A DNA stretch of 64,000 bases. Origin: Bemisia tabaci. Its lineage: Eukaryota; Arthropoda; Insecta; Hemiptera; Aleyrodidae. Of this stretch, positions 32,605-44,672 are shown piece by piece. The first letter of the stretch is position 1. Each line of letters begins with the position of its first letter. The stretch is taken from the NCBI RefSeq assembly GCF_918797505.1, contig NC_092793.1:71481660-71545659 (forward strand), written 5' to 3'. A model generated the notes under the pieces. The model made no database searches. It saw nothing but the letters and a program-made list of their open reading frames with translations, and was not told the origin of the DNA. The translations under genes were made by a program, and so were the position numbers.

Positions 32605-33544
32605 CATTAGAAAGGAAATACTTTGGAAAAACGGCCACGGCAAAAGTCAAACTCCCGACGACCGGTAATTAAGGCAACTCATCATGATAGCTCATCATGA
32701 AAGAATGATTTAGTTTACGATGTGGGGAAATCTATCTACTTGGCAACAGTTGATGTGATATCACACGGTTACTCATGGCTATCAGCCTCGTTTTAGAATT
32801 GGGCCCATTAGCTCACCGCCACCTCTCCGTCTCCCTTTTTCGCACCCCTCTCCTTTAATTTAACTCACATTTTAATGACTCGCCATTCGTTCTCCCGTTT
32901 TCTCATTCGCGCGAACTCATAGCCTGGCATTAAGTCCAGCGTTCGTGAAAAACTAGTGGGCACATCACACCTATTCATATTGTTGCTCCAGTCCACCAAG
33001 AATGAATCTTGCGTACGAATACGTCTGGATAATGTAAATATAATTTAAATGGAATATTTGTGTAGTGAGTGAAATATTTTTCTGGTCGAATGAAAAGTTC
33101 AATACCCTGGATGAGCGGACTAATTCATTACTTTGATTAAATAATCGTTACGTTTCATACCTTTTGATTTCGAAATCTGTATACGATCAAAATAAACGAA
33201 CACGCTTAAATAAATAAAAGGGTCTTCCACTGAGAAAGATACGTAACCTTAAAATTCTTTAATTTCAGTAGAATGCTTTCAAAACAAGTTAGAATAATTC
33301 TTAATTCTTGTTTTCGCTTGATGATAATTTTTTGAGAAATTACAGAAATTGAATTATTATTGGCTCCGAATTCTTCGTACTCTTTTACCCACGAGAATAG
33401 CAGTTGTTTTCTTGGTTTTTTTTGGTCACAGTAAATTAATACAATGGTTTACACTGTTAGAGCTGAGTCGTTTTCTCCGAGTGAAATTCGGAGGTTAAAA
33501 AAGTAGTTGTGCATACGACAACGGGCCTGAATGCGGAGCTCAGG
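32605..33544. other. Unique AT-rich sequence
   Basis: A pyrimidine-rich patch at 32815-32860. No gene or known repeat family. Confidence 0.35.
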
Positions 33545-33645
33545 CAGCTGATTATTGAAATTGATAGACAAAGCTATTTCGATGGTTAAGACGGGTGGTT
33601 GCTGCATGGCTAGGGGAAAAATGATGGACTAACTTTAGGGGAATT
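33545..33645. mobile_element. GGCTGATAATTG MITE, truncated copy H4
   Basis: CAGCTGATTATTGAAATTGA, TAGACAAAGC and GGGGAAAAATGATGGACTAA match the left half of copies at 1601 and 15883; the right inverted repeat is missing. Confidence 0.7.
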
Positions 33646-34177
33646 TTTAACTGAAAAAATTCCACGATTTTTTCCCTCTAGTTGCTCATAAAAACCAGCA
33701 AAATTCTGCACAGAAATTGCACAATTAAGTTATTGTAAAAATATGAACGATTTGAGTCAGTTTTGCAACCTTGGCATTGCGTCGAGTTCCTTCGCATGGA
33801 AAAGGACTAACTCCGAAAACGGGTGCCGTACCAGCGGCCCGGCCCGGTCCGTCGCACAATGGGTGAGCCTTTCAGACATAGGTCGGACTTGACATTTTTA
33901 TTGAAATCGCAAGGAATGACTATATCGTAGTCGTAACATTATGCATTTTATGGAATGAAGCCGAAACTAAATTCGGTGAGGAAATCAATGAATCTACTTT
34001 AAAACTCCACCGTTAAAAATATGTGTGTTCTTGTATTACTTTTGGTTAATATAGGAAAAGAAACACAAACCAACATAAATTTACAAAACTCCAAAAAACT
34101 GTCTTACAAATTTTGTGTTGATTTTGGCTGTTTGCTGTGGATGTAGCGCAGAAAACAATAGAGATACTGGAAAAATG
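33646..34177. other. Unique spacer
   Basis: Nothing recognised, apart from a short GC-rich run near 33825-33855. Confidence 0.35.
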
Positions 34178-34185
34178 CATTCCTC

Positions 34186-34349
34186 CAGTGGCGTGGGGGC
34201 TTTGCGATATATCTATTTATCGGCCATTTAAACCAATGGAAAAGGATCGATAAACAGGGTGTTCGATGCGAACACCTTAATAATCGATTTTTTACCATGG
34301 ATTTAAATGACATAACAATCGATAAATCGTAATTCACGCCACGCCACTG
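34186..34349. mobile_element. CAGTGGCGTGG hAT-type MITE, copy M4
   Basis: CAGTGGCGTGGGGGCTTTGC to AATTCACGCCACGCCACTG, 164 bp. Flanks CATTCCTC (34178-34185) and CATTCTTC (34350-34357) agree at seven of eight. Nearest relative in the window is copy M2 (GATAAACAGGGTGTTCG and ACACCTTAATAATCGATT shared). Confidence 0.92.
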
Positions 34350-35163
34350 CATTCTTCCGATTGCGACGTTGGTATTCGCCACTCGTTTTTCATTAAATTT
34401 CTTCCAGAAAACTAGCTTAATCTAACTAGCTGGCATTTTCTCTTAATTTCGAGTCAACCGAAGGCTACGATTATCTTGTGTTTCTCTTTCCGCATTAACC
34501 AAACTTCTGTGATGGATTTCTCTCTATTTACCACTTTTTTAACTAACGAAGATATGCGCTTTCAAAGTCTCCACATCGCGTTCGACCTCCCGCATTGACT
34601 CGTCCATTGTGCGCCGCGTGTAGCTCATCCCTGCGAGGTACTCGTAGAGCGGACATTAGCTACTAATTATTCGAAGGGAGGCCGTTTGTTTAGAGTGACC
34701 CACTCGAGGTCAAAGACAAGAATGGCTCCCGGCCCCGCGGCTCCGGGGCAGCCATAACAGCCAAAATGATATTAATTAAGCCTTTCTCAAGATTCGCGGA
34801 GGAGGACCCCTGTCCCGGCCTCCTTCCCTCCCGCCTTCGACCCTCCACCGGCAATTCTCTGGCTGGAGTTGCCGTGAATCAAGCTAACCCCCTCGCCCCC
34901 TCCCCTCTCTCCTCTAACCACCTCCTAAACGAGAATCTCATTATTCTAAATAATGCGTCCGGCGCCCACCTTCCGCCGTTATCAGATTGGGCATTCCTGC
35001 AGTCCCTTCATATCCAATGCAGCGTCATGTGGAATCCATTTCTGATTGGCTCCCGTTTTAGGCTTTTTGCGTGACACAAACGAATTTCCACCAGTTCGAA
35101 AGGTTATGAACTGGAATACCTAATTACACACCTGCGAAAAAAAGGCTCCAAAAATTCAACATA
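34350..35163. other. Unique sequence with a GC-rich block
   Basis: GC-rich from about 34580 to 34985 with C-rich runs; the 102-codon frame at 34766 has no domain. Possible conserved non-coding block. Confidence 0.35.
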
Positions 35164-35659
35164 ACGGGGGTGAAACTGCAGAAATGTGTACCTCGGTTTG
35201 CGGCGTTGCAGTCTTACTCTGCCGTGCTAAGGAAAAACGCCGTATGAGCCTTCAGACGTTGCCAAGTTACTGAGAAATTTGTGAATATTTTTCTCTAAAA
35301 TTTTCAGACAATTTTGTACGCAATTTGATCTAAAATATCAGAAAATTTCAAGGGAAAATGTGCATGAATGCCGTCAAAAATGCATACTTTATTGAAGGAA
35401 ATTTGGCGACTCTCGAATGTTCTTTCGATGACGATTTTCCTTAGCACGGCAGTAATGTCATACTTTGTTTTCCACATGGAAAACTACATACCGCAATTTT
35501 TAAAATTTCAGTGATTTATCTTCTTTATAAAAGATATTCTGTGAAAATGTCAACTCATGGTGGTGGTTCAGTCCGCTTTAAAAAAAATAAATAATAAAAT
35601 GGAGCAGAGATTTCGGGACACCGCAACCGGGATACGTATTTTTGCAGTTACATCGTCGG
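35164..35659. mobile_element. TCGACGGTG TA-type MITE, copy L2, with insertion
   Basis: Left ACGGGGGTGAAACTGCAG then TGTGTACCTCGGTTTGCGG; right ACCGGGATACGTATTTTTGC then AGTTACATCGTCGG. TA stands at 35162-35163 and 35660-35661. It is interrupted at 35217-35452 by another TA-type MITE; removing that insertion and one TA restores a 20-base word that aligns without gaps to the other two copies. Confidence 0.85.
35217..35452. mobile_element. CTGCCGTGCTAAG TA-type MITE, copy K1
   Basis: Ends CTCTGCCGTGCTAAGGAAAA then ACGCCGTATGA, and ATTTTCCTTAGCACGGCAG; TA at 35215-35216 and 35453-35454. The centre pairs TTTTCTCTAAAATTTTCAGA with CAGAAAATTTCAAGG-type words. 236 bp, no coding capacity. Tc1/mariner-like by its TA duplication. 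Confidence 0.88.
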
Positions 35660-35914
35660 TAATTACTCATCATTTGAAAATGCTCTGGCTCCCCAAATTT
35701 TCATTCCTTGTTAGAATTATAACTCAAGATATTCCGGCTCTTGATATACCATGATTTTCTAATTGCGAACGAGTAATAATTTCAAGGCTAGTCTGCGGTC
35801 TTCAACATTTAAAATGTTGACTTTGATTTATCCATCAAATATCGATCTTAAACAAATTAAAGCTTTCCTTTCGGTACATTGTTTGAAAAACTTTAGGTTC
35901 CCTCATAACTGCTA

Positions 35915-36273
35915 CACGGAGAAAAAAACTTCGTGCGTGGGACCCGAAGTTTAGGTCATATGGATCTCTAAAGTTTTCGGATTGAGCATCTGAACACTTT
36001 AGGTCCAGCTGCTGAGGTTTGAATCACACATCTAAAACTTCAGTTCTTACATCTGAAGTACTTCGGTTTTCACATCCGAACAACTTCGGTTCTCACATCC
36101 GAAAAACTTCGATTCTCATACCTGAAGTACTTCAGATGTAAGAACTGAAGTTTCAGATGTGTGATCCGAACTTCAACAGCTAGACCTAAAGTGTTCAGAT
36201 GCTCAATCCGAAAACTTCAGAAATCCATATGACCTAAACTTAGGGTCCCACGCACGAGGTTTTTTTCTCCGTG
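35915..36273. mobile_element. CACGGAGAAAAAAA TA-flanked MITE, copy C1
   Basis: CACGGAGAAAAAAACTTCGT, GCGTGGGACCCGAAG, GTCATATGGATCTC at the left; the mirror CCATATGACCTAAACTTAGG, GTCCCACGCACGAGG, TTTTTTTCTCCGTG at the right. TA on both sides. The centre holds short tandem ACTTCGGTT..CACATCCGA units. 359 bp foldback, no coding capacity. Confidence 0.9.
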
Positions 36274-37867
36274 TACACGGTCTAATCCCTGACAGGCACC
36301 GCAAGCTTGAAGAAGGCTGTTTTAAGGCGATGGAAAATCAAAGTCAAAATTTGAAATTTTGAAGACAGCTGGCTAACCTAGAGGTTCTTAATGTCTCATT
36401 GTTAGGAAGACATTTTAATCGGCCCGGTATACCTCGAGGTATAATTTTGAAAAAGAAAGAACATTTAGGGAGCCAGAGCATTTACGAACGATGAATAATT
36501 ATGTTATATTTTGTAAATCCTTTTTTCGCAAGTATGCGATTAGAATGATAGATAACTATTTCCTCAAACGTAAGTATTCAAAGTGAGAAAAAACGAAGGT
36601 CCAAATCAATGTCACTTTAAAAACTTCAAGGGTTGAACTAAAAAAAAAAATGAACCCTTTGCTTTGCATCCCTCGTAAGTTCACTGAAATTCTTTAGTGG
36701 TGCATTTACAGTCGGTAATTTCTGTCGGAAAGTACGTCGCACTATCCGAAAGGTCCTCTAAGAATCAGAAGAACATTCACGTCAACCACGCGACAATTTT
36801 TAAGGAAATTTAGATAAAAACTGAAAAGTTTCGCAGACATTGGAAGTTAATTTAAGATCTCGCATAATTCGTCCAACGGCGTCTGATTAAGTTTCATTAT
36901 TTTCAGAGTCAGACTTCATACTCGCGCAGTTTTTAATTTACTTTTGGCGGAGGACTCAATCGACAAGCACCGTTACGAGCGCCATTCAGGGAACAATCTC
37001 ATTAATAGGAAAGTTTACAGTGGGCTGTCAGAACTTCGATAATTATGTCCCGCTTTGCGGTTAAAATATTTTCCGCCACTAAAAACCCTTTCGCTCACCT
37101 CGCCACTTACTTTCCGATTCTATTCACACCGTTCCGGATCACAGTTCTTGCTCACCCACGGTGGGTAAAACATTCGAGTTAATAAATGCCCGCGAACATG
37201 ATGATGATACACATTGTTACTTGTTTCTGTTGGCGAAACTAACGCCTTACGGTGTGAGCAGGCTCGGGGACAAAAGACCTCAAAACTTTTATCATTCGCG
37301 ATCTTCGTCTTCTATCGTTGTTTTATTTTGTTTCACTTTGATCCCCAAGCTCCGCGCCTCTTTAAGTTCTTATCCGCCACTCAAGGCCAGAGATTGCTTA
37401 CAGGATCCCTGATTTACGAAAGGCACGCAAGTTATCACTTCAATGGTTACGAGACCTCAACTTATTGCTCAGCGACAACTTTACATTTAGCGACGGTGAT
37501 TGGAAAAGGAGACTTTCTGTTTAACGAGATTAAGAGCGCTTACGGTTAACGCAACCTATTAGAAGTTTCAGCGCGAATCTCCTCCAAATTGCATTAATGT
37601 TGACGTAATGACTGTATCTGGTGTACCTTGCACGTAAATATTTATACCTCAACTTTGAGTTGTTACCTAATTATAAGTTTTATCTTTTCCCTTTATGAGT
37701 TTTTTGCCCTCGGTTAATACTCCACGGTAAGACGGTTAACACTAGACCGTGATCACATTTTAAACATGGGATGAAAGAGTTTCAAAAAAGAGTGTGTGAT
37801 TCAACTAACTAGATGCAAACATTTAAAGTAAGAACAGACCGTTGTTGTCTGAAGAGTGTTTTTCATA
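36274..37867. other. Unique sequence without a supported gene
   Basis: Open frames of 83 and 111 codons overlap at 37161-37549 without domains or splice context. Nothing else seen. Confidence 0.35.
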
Positions 37868-38141
37868 TTGACGGTTTAACTACCAGACCACGTGCCTCGG
37901 TTTGCGACGCCGTAGACTTCCTGGCATACTTGATTTTTTTAAATGGAAAATTATTTATTGTCAATTCTTGAAAACTTCCGTGATTTTTTTTCTCGGAGCG
38001 AGGAAAACTCTGTGAAAACTTCAAGAAATGATCTCGATTTCTTCTTCTTCTTCAAAAAAAAAATAAATAAATAAATAAAAAAAGGACGGAGATTTTTGGA
38101 CACCGCAAACAAGATACGTGCTCTAGTAGTTTCACCGTCGA
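37868..38141. mobile_element. TTGACGGTT TA-type MITE, copy L3
   Basis: TTGACGGTTTAACTACCAGA then CCACGTGCCTCGGTTTGCGA at the left; AAGATACGTGCTCTAGTAGT then TTCACCGTCGA at the right. TA at 37866-37867 and 38142-38143. Centre with TTCTTCTTCTTC, an A-run and AATAAATAAATAAA. 274 bp; serves as the uninterrupted reference for copy L2. Confidence 0.9.
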
Positions 38142-39234
38142 TATACTTCGTAGTTAGATTTCAGACGATTTTATTTCTGGCATTTAAAGGCGCGGGCGTT
38201 TGATTTTTTTTTTTTTATAAAAATCTTTCAATACCCTAAATCTACGCTTAAAACAAATCTGCAGCCACGTTTTTAATGATGAATAAATTGCAGATAATAG
38301 CTAAAACGCTCATTCACACTAAGCGGCAAGATAGTTTCATCCGAGCTTGTAGGTTCAATCAATTTTACTCAGACACGATCTGAAAAGAGTGTCTTCCCAC
38401 AGTTTTGCGTCAAAGAGGATGAGAGATTGGGAATGGAAGAGGCAAAGATGGTGACAGGAAACTTGGTCCTCCGGTCAAATAATACCAGCTGGAAGAGTTA
38501 ATGAAAATATATGGTCTGGCGGCATAATGGATTGGTCAGTATTATTTTTATCAGAAAATGATCTATCGCTCCGAAATTGCCGTCGGTGAAAATTTTTCAA
38601 TTAAACCTGTCATGACTATACTATTTGTACAGGCATACACCCCTCGTGGTTAAGTGCGCTGGGCATCGCACATACAGGCGTGTCATCTTTCTCCATCCGG
38701 CCGTTTTTAGGGTTTTGCCCTTAGATAATCCACCATGGAATCCCTGGTAAATCAGTTGCCAGGGCAGAGACTAATTTCTTATTTTTACTTTATTTCACGA
38801 TGAGAATTGAGCTTTCCCGCAAGATAAAAGTATAACTTCTTAGATTTTAAAAGGGAAATAAAATTAAAAAAGATGCACTTATTGATTCTGAATGTTGATA
38901 TTAATCGTCGATTTTTTGAGACGTAATGGCCTTTTTCTTTCTTTCTTTCTTCTTTCATCAGAACATATCAAAAATAATTAATTTGTTCTCTGCAGTGCGT
39001 CGTTTTTCTTTACGCTCAACAATTTCAATTCGGCCATTGCCTATTCTTAATTTCTCTTCTCGTTTTCTTGCTCTAAAAATTAAAATAATAAATGGTGAGA
39101 AAAATAAGATGTTTTGAAGAAGTTGGATTATAAAACAACTTGAGGACAAACTACGCACTTATGGTCTAGCTACTCGATAGTACGAATTCGAAAATTAACT
39201 TGACTCACAGATGGGGTCATGCAACGGGAGGTTA
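38142..39234. other. Unique sequence; weak tRNA-like words
   Basis: At 38645-38680 TCGTGGTTAAGTGCGCTGGG resembles part of a tRNA or SINE head, but no B box follows. A TTTC microsatellite lies at 38933-38955. No gene. Confidence 0.35.
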
Positions 39235-39488
39235 TCAGCCGTACTAAGAAAAAACGCCGTATGACTTTTCAGATGTAGCCAAATTTCCCCTCACCAATGA
39301 GGAATTTTCGAAAAAATGTTGAGTATTTTTTTCCCGATTTTCCAGAGAATTTTGCTCGTAATTTGATCCAGAGTGTTCGAAAATTTCAAAGAAAAATATT
39401 CGTAACTTTCCTCGAGAATAAATAGATTTTGAGAGGATATTGGGCAAAATTCAAATGTTCATACGACGTTTTTCTTTAGCACGACAGT
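39235..39488. mobile_element. CTGCCGTGCTAAG TA-type MITE, copy K2
   Basis: TCAGCCGTACTAAGAAAAAA then CGCCGTATGA; right TCATACGACGTTTTTCTTTA then GCACGACAGT. TA at 39233-39234 and 39489-39490. Same interior plan as K1 (TTTTCCAGAGAATTTTGC, ATTTGATCCAGAGTG). Confidence 0.87.
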
Positions 39489-40203
39489 TATTCTATAAGT
39501 GCATCATGCGACAATGTTAATTTTAATCTTTATCTAAACAACTATTTCAACTTCGGTGTAGGTTTGTGCAGGTGTGCACTCTCACACAATTTTCAAGGAG
39601 CTTTATATGTTTAAAGGTTACTCGCACGTACCAATGAGATCATACTGGAGATTAACCCTTTTTCTCTGCCCTTCAGGTCTTACAGAAAAGTGAACATATT
39701 GAGACGCTGTCTGCATTCGTTTCTTAGAAATATGCACTTGGAAACCGGGCGAAATTGATATCGTGGTAAAAAGCTTTGCTTGTAGGTTTGTTTCGGCGAG
39801 TCTTTTCGTATACGCAGTCTCGCACCCTTTCTTGTTGAGTTTTAATTCATTTTGTCTGAGCAGCAATCATTTTCTAGACGCACGCGGGCATGTTCGGTGC
39901 CGTGAGCATCACCCCATAACCACATCCTTTGTTCTCTTTGCTCATTAAGGAATGGAACTCCAAAACTTTTCTTGCATTTAAAATCTAGAGGACTACCACC
40001 GAGCCAGCTCAAGGCGTCAGGTTAAGCACAAAAGTCGTCTTGAAAATGAAGCCGGTCTTAGAAGAATAAAAACAAGCACACCCATTTTTACTTGTTTCTC
40101 GAGTTTTTAAGTATTTTGAAGCTTTTGCGCACCTTCGAGCTATGCGTGTATTCAAACCCTCAGTGAAAGCGAATCGTGACGTTAATCTGATAGATAAGTT
40201 GAA
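39489..40203. other. Unique spacer
   Basis: No gene or local repeat recognised. Confidence 0.35.
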
Positions 40204-40614
40204 TACTGAAAAAAAAATCTCGGTGTATTTACTAAGAAAAGGGTAAAATTACCAAGAATTCAGGTTTCTATTTGATCCCAGTTTTTTCTTGGTAAAATTA
40301 CCATTTATGGAATTGGTAATTTTACCGAGAAATCTCGGTAAAATTATTGAACTTTCTTGGTAATTTTACTGGACCTTGGTAAAAACGGCAATATTTTTAT
40401 CGACTGTGGTAGAACTACCGAGATAAAATGGTGAAGTTACTGGGAATTGATTACCAATAAAAGTGGTATTCTTACCTGAAAAAACAGTAAAAATACCGGT
40501 TTTAAGGTAAGCTTACCGGTTTGTCTTGGTAAAATTACCAATTATTGGTAAAAAAGTGAGATGGTAAAGGTACCAACGGACCTTGGTAAAAACGCCGAGA
40601 ATTTTTTTTCAGTG
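40204..40614. mobile_element. CACTGAAAAAAA / GGTAAAATTACC element D
   Basis: TACTGAAAAAAAAATCTCGG at the left, CCGAGAATTTTTTTTCAGTG at the right, AA on both sides. The interior is built from many copies of the self-complementary word TTGGTAAAATTACCA and its parts in both orientations, so many alternative stems can form. 411 bp, no coding capacity. Confidence 0.87.
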
Positions 40615-40906
40615 AAGTGCTGAGGGTCCCCGCCGTTACAATTACACACTATTTTAGGATAAATTCGCCGTTTTGTTATGAGGTATACGATTGATCTAGG
40701 GAAATAGCTGCGGCTGATTTTACCTTGATTGATCAGAGATGCTTCAATTTCTTCAAGAAAATCATAGTTGAAGACCAACGAGAAATTTTACCTGAAACAC
40801 GACAAAAACAATAATTATTAAAAGAAACCCTCGGCAGTAAGTATATCACTAAATTGGAAGTAAGTGATAAGAGAGCGACAGAAACAATAGCCCGAATGCA
40901 GACAAC

Positions 40907-41275
40907 AATAAAAACACACTAAAATACAAAAAACAAATGGGTATACAAGGCTAAGGAGACATAAAACAAACCAGGACGTTTCGGGCCAATTACATGCCCA
41001 TTCTCAACTGGAACAGAAGCTAAAAAATGTAAAAATTAAAACGAGAAAATGAGCATGCAACTGACCGAGGTAAGAATCAGTGCAACTGGAGGAGTTTGCA
41101 CGGATTCCTACCTCGGTCAGTTGCATGCTCATTTTCTCGTTTTAATTTTTACATTTTTTAGCTTTTGTTCCAGTTGAGAATGGGCATGTAATTGGCCCGA
41201 AACGTCCTGGTTGTTTTATGTCTCCTCTAGCCTTGTATACCCATTTGTTTTTTTGTATTTTAGTGTGTTTTATTA
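40907..41275. repeat. Near-perfect 370-bp palindrome J
   Basis: Arms 40907-41084 and about 41097-41275 are reverse complements with only about eight differences over 178 bases, around a loop of about 12 bases (ACTGGAGGAGTT region). Arm words: AATGGGTATACAAGGCT, CCAGGACGTTTCGGGCCAAT, ATGCCCATTCTCAACTGG, GAGAAAATGAGCATGCAACT, GACCGAGGTA. A diverged single arm is at 11838-11965. Could be a young inverted duplication, or two head-to-head retroposon tails. Confidence 0.9.
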
Positions 41276-42320
41276 TTATTAGAATTAAGTTAGTACTAAA
41301 TTAGTAGTATCATTAAAAGTATTAACTAAATATTGGCAAAACTTGTCATTTTTATGATGTTATTTTGAAGGTGTCCTTAAATCTCCCTTCATAGCAATGT
41401 AATTAACCAAATGAGGCATCCGAAGGAAAAAATATGTTTAAGGAATGACTGTAAGGCGATCCTAAATAATCAAGCAGATATCAGATCAAGAAATATGATT
41501 TGCTGTATTTCAATTAATATCATTCAGCTAATACGCTAGCGTAAAATGGAATCAGAGAGCATTCCCTTGTTGAGGGGAGTGCCTTCTCGCTGCCACTACT
41601 GAGTCAACTGGAAACAGGGACGAAACTAGTTGGGCTCACCAGTATCAACCTCACGCCCCAACGCTTCAAACTGAATTACACTCGTCGGAGGTTTATTTGA
41701 CCAGACGTGACAAAATGAGCAGGGCGCATTATTCATGTTGCATCATTAGCAAAAAAACAATGATCATTACTAATTGCATTACACCCTCCCATTGCTCTCT
41801 GATAATTAAAATTTCACAAATAAAGCACTCCCATAAATTTTTGGCCGTTGCGTTGGTCTGTGCTCGAGGAAAAGCATCAATTTTCGACAGGAAGTCGTTC
41901 GAATTAGGTATCAAAGCTTGTGTTGCTTACACAATTAGTAACACGGAGCGCTAATGGAGCCATTGGTTGACATCATTCCACCATTTCCTAGAAATCCGTG
42001 GAGGATTGCGACGTGAGGATTTAATCACCGATATGCTTGTTTTCCTGTCAAAATTTCACTTAAAATGAACAAATCGTAAATTTTAAATGAAACCCACAAG
42101 TGAGTAGAAACGGGGATTTTCGATAATCGACAGTTCCAACCACGCGCTTGGCTAAAAATCAAAATCGATTCCAAACAAATAGAGCTTTCAACCGCGCCGA
42201 TCTGTTTTTACGACACAGTATTTTTCTTTGAGTTACATGCGATTTAGTATGTTTCGGAGGAGAACGGAATCTCTCCTACGGATACGTTTTATTTTTTGCA
42301 GAACAGAGAATTTTGGCTCC
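41276..42320. other. Unique AT-rich spacer
   Basis: The 85-codon frame at 41697-41954 has no domain. Nothing else seen. Confidence 0.35.
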
Positions 42321-42324
42321 AATT

Positions 42325-42585
42325 GGAACGTGTTCAGCAGTAAGGAACTAAGTCACATCAGCAATCGCCATAAATTTAACTCGGCAATTTCATTTTTATT
42401 CAAGAGAACGCTGGTGCTAATTCCTTTGAATTTTTGAAGACATTTGCTTCGTACTATGCAGAAAATTCAACAAAATTTGCGCAAAAATCCGCACAACCGT
42501 TTTCATGTAAAAAATGAAACTGTCCAATCCAATCAAATTTGACAAAAGCTGATGTGGCTTGGTTTCTAGCTGCTTAACGCGGTCA
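42325..42585. mobile_element. GGACCGCGTTA-type MITE, copy O4
   Basis: GGAACGTGTTCAGCAGTAAG then GAACTAAGTCACATCAGC; right AGCTGATGTGGCTTGGTTTC then TAGCTGCTTAACGCGGTC. AATT flanks at 42321-42324 and 42586-42589. Interior AATCCGCACAACCGTTTTCA is shared with copy O5. 261 bp. Confidence 0.88.
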
Positions 42586-44060
42586 AATTGTGGATTTGAC
42601 TTACGCCAATTTAGGGATTTTGTGGAAAATTTGAATATACTAAATATTGATGAACACTGGGTAATTTTTAACATTTTCAGCACATTCGACGTATTCCTAG
42701 TAACTTTTCGACGGGCATGTCTTCCGATAATTCACTTCATCCCAGTCTGGTGGTCCAGTGCTTCACCGGCAACATAGGGCAGAAGTGACAGTGCAAGGAT
42801 GGATGTGAGGGGTACGAAGCTAATAAAAATAGACTGCGTGAAAGGCAGCTAAGTAAGGGGCTTTGAAAAGAGCTCCCGCTCGCCGCAACCACGAGAGAGC
42901 GCGGCTTGACGTGGTGTAGAGCGGGTTGCCGCCAAGTCAGTTCACGGCGCTGGCGCTTCATTCTTCGCCGAGCCATGAGTGAAGGCGGTGACACGCAGCA
43001 TGGCGGGATCCGCTGTTTTTATCTCGACTTATTTATCGTTCCTGCGTGCCTTCATGTTGCCGAGTGTTGCACTGAATTATGCCATGAATCATGGCTGGTA
43101 GCTTAGAGAATAGCAGCGGGCCGATTATACAAAGTTTGAAGCAACTCACGATATTACCTACATCAAAATCTGATACATTGAATAGTTGGATAGGTTAGTG
43201 TTATGGGCAAGACAGTCGTATGTGCTATCTCCTGCTTGTTTTGGCATGCGTCCGTTTTAGGCACATGACAAATAAATTTTAAGTTCGGAAATTGGCAGGA
43301 AAGAAAGCAAATTTACTTGAAAGTAAAGATCCTGAACAACTCGGAATTGGCCTCTTGTGGAACGATACCCTTTTTGGCTGTTAAGTCTGGAACAACTTCA
43401 ATTACGGCTGTCTCATAGGTCTCGTTTTCATACGAATAAGGCGAATTTTGTTGTTCAAGCTGCATAAGTGGTTTCATCTAAATTAGATGAAACAAATTTT
43501 GAGGGAAATTCGATATCGCAAATTTGAGAGTTACAGCTCGCCCTGCTCGCCCTCTGCTATCACGGCAGTATTGGTTTAACACTTAGATGCAAAAGACTTT
43601 TATTTACACGCAAAGTCCAAGGCCGGGTCAAATCGACTGTGATAGAGAAGATAGATTTTGATAGTTTTTAAAGTATTATCTGTGTTATTTGAGGATAAGA
43701 AATGCTTATTCTTTTTAAATGTTCACTTTTTTGTGACACAGAGGCGCTACATCACTCCTTATCCGCCGTACGTAATTAGTGTAGTCGATTTGACCCAGTT
43801 ATTGCCCCAACTTGGGCTTTCTGGGGTAATCGTTCAAAAAAAAAGAAAAAGAAAATAGAAAAAAAAAATACTAACACCAAAATGGCAATTTTTATACGTG
43901 CGCCCTATGGGGTGCTTGGGAAATCTTCAAAAATTTTTTTTTTTCAAAATGATGATTGATTTGGACACACTATAGCATATTTTTAACAAAATTAACAAAA
44001 TTAACCTTAACATCTCTCAAATTTCAGGTATTAGAGACACCTCAACGCGGATTAATGACG
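42586..44060. other. Unique sequence without a supported gene
   Basis: Moderately GC-rich at 42840-43000. A long A-rich stretch at 43837-43870. No domain-bearing frame. Confidence 0.35.
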
Positions 44061-44516
44061 GGGCAGAGTCACAACTATTCGTCCTTCATAGATGTCTGTG
44101 TTGCAGCTGCAAAATTGAGGGCACGATGGCACGAGGCGTGAACTATCAATGCTCCATTCTACACTGAAAATGAGTTGTCTCTCAGATTTCGGGAGAAAAT
44201 CTAAAAAAAAAGAGGCCGGATTACGTCTCTCCTAAGTTCGGCTGTGCTGCTCACGGAGCTCTTGAAGACTTGAAGAGTCACCGCAAATGAGACAAGACAA
44301 ACGGAAACAATCACGATACGAAAATAGAGCGATGAGAATGATCCGCGCGCGTTGATGCCAGTGCACTACGGCGCAGAGATACAACTATTCGTGTTTGATG
44401 GATGTCCGTGTCGCATACCTGCAAAATTGAAGGCGCTATGGCGCGGCGCAAGGCATGAACTTTCAATGCTTCGCTCTACGCTGACAAAGAGTTTTCGCTC
44501 AAATTAGGGAGAAAAG
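44061..44516. repeat. Direct repeat pair, 310-bp period
   Basis: Units 44061-44206 and 44371-44516 share GGGCAGAGTCACAACTATTC or GGCGCAGAGATACAACTATT, then GATGTCTGTGTTGCAG or GATGTCCGTGTCGCAT, CTGCAAAATTGA(A/G)GG and CATGAAC or GTGAAC plus TCAATGCTTC-type words. Related fragments occur near 8.6 kb and 32.2 kb. No coding. Confidence 0.75.
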
Positions 44517-44672
44517 TTGACCATCTTTGGCTGTGTTAGCACTCGATTTTTTTCTTTTTTTTTAAAAAAAAATTTGATGTCTGATTCTTTCATTACGATG
44601 TATTTTTAGAGCTATATCTAAGGCTTTCATCTATCGGCCTCCTACGACTCGTGGGTCACGTTTCTCAGCATT

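Noticed and set aside
32815..32860. Pyrimidine-rich run as a possible splice acceptor tract
   Set aside because: No open frame follows with coding character.
38640..38700. TCGTGGTTAAGTGCGCTGGG, tRNA-like words
   Set aside because: No B box follows at the right distance and no cloverleaf can be drawn.
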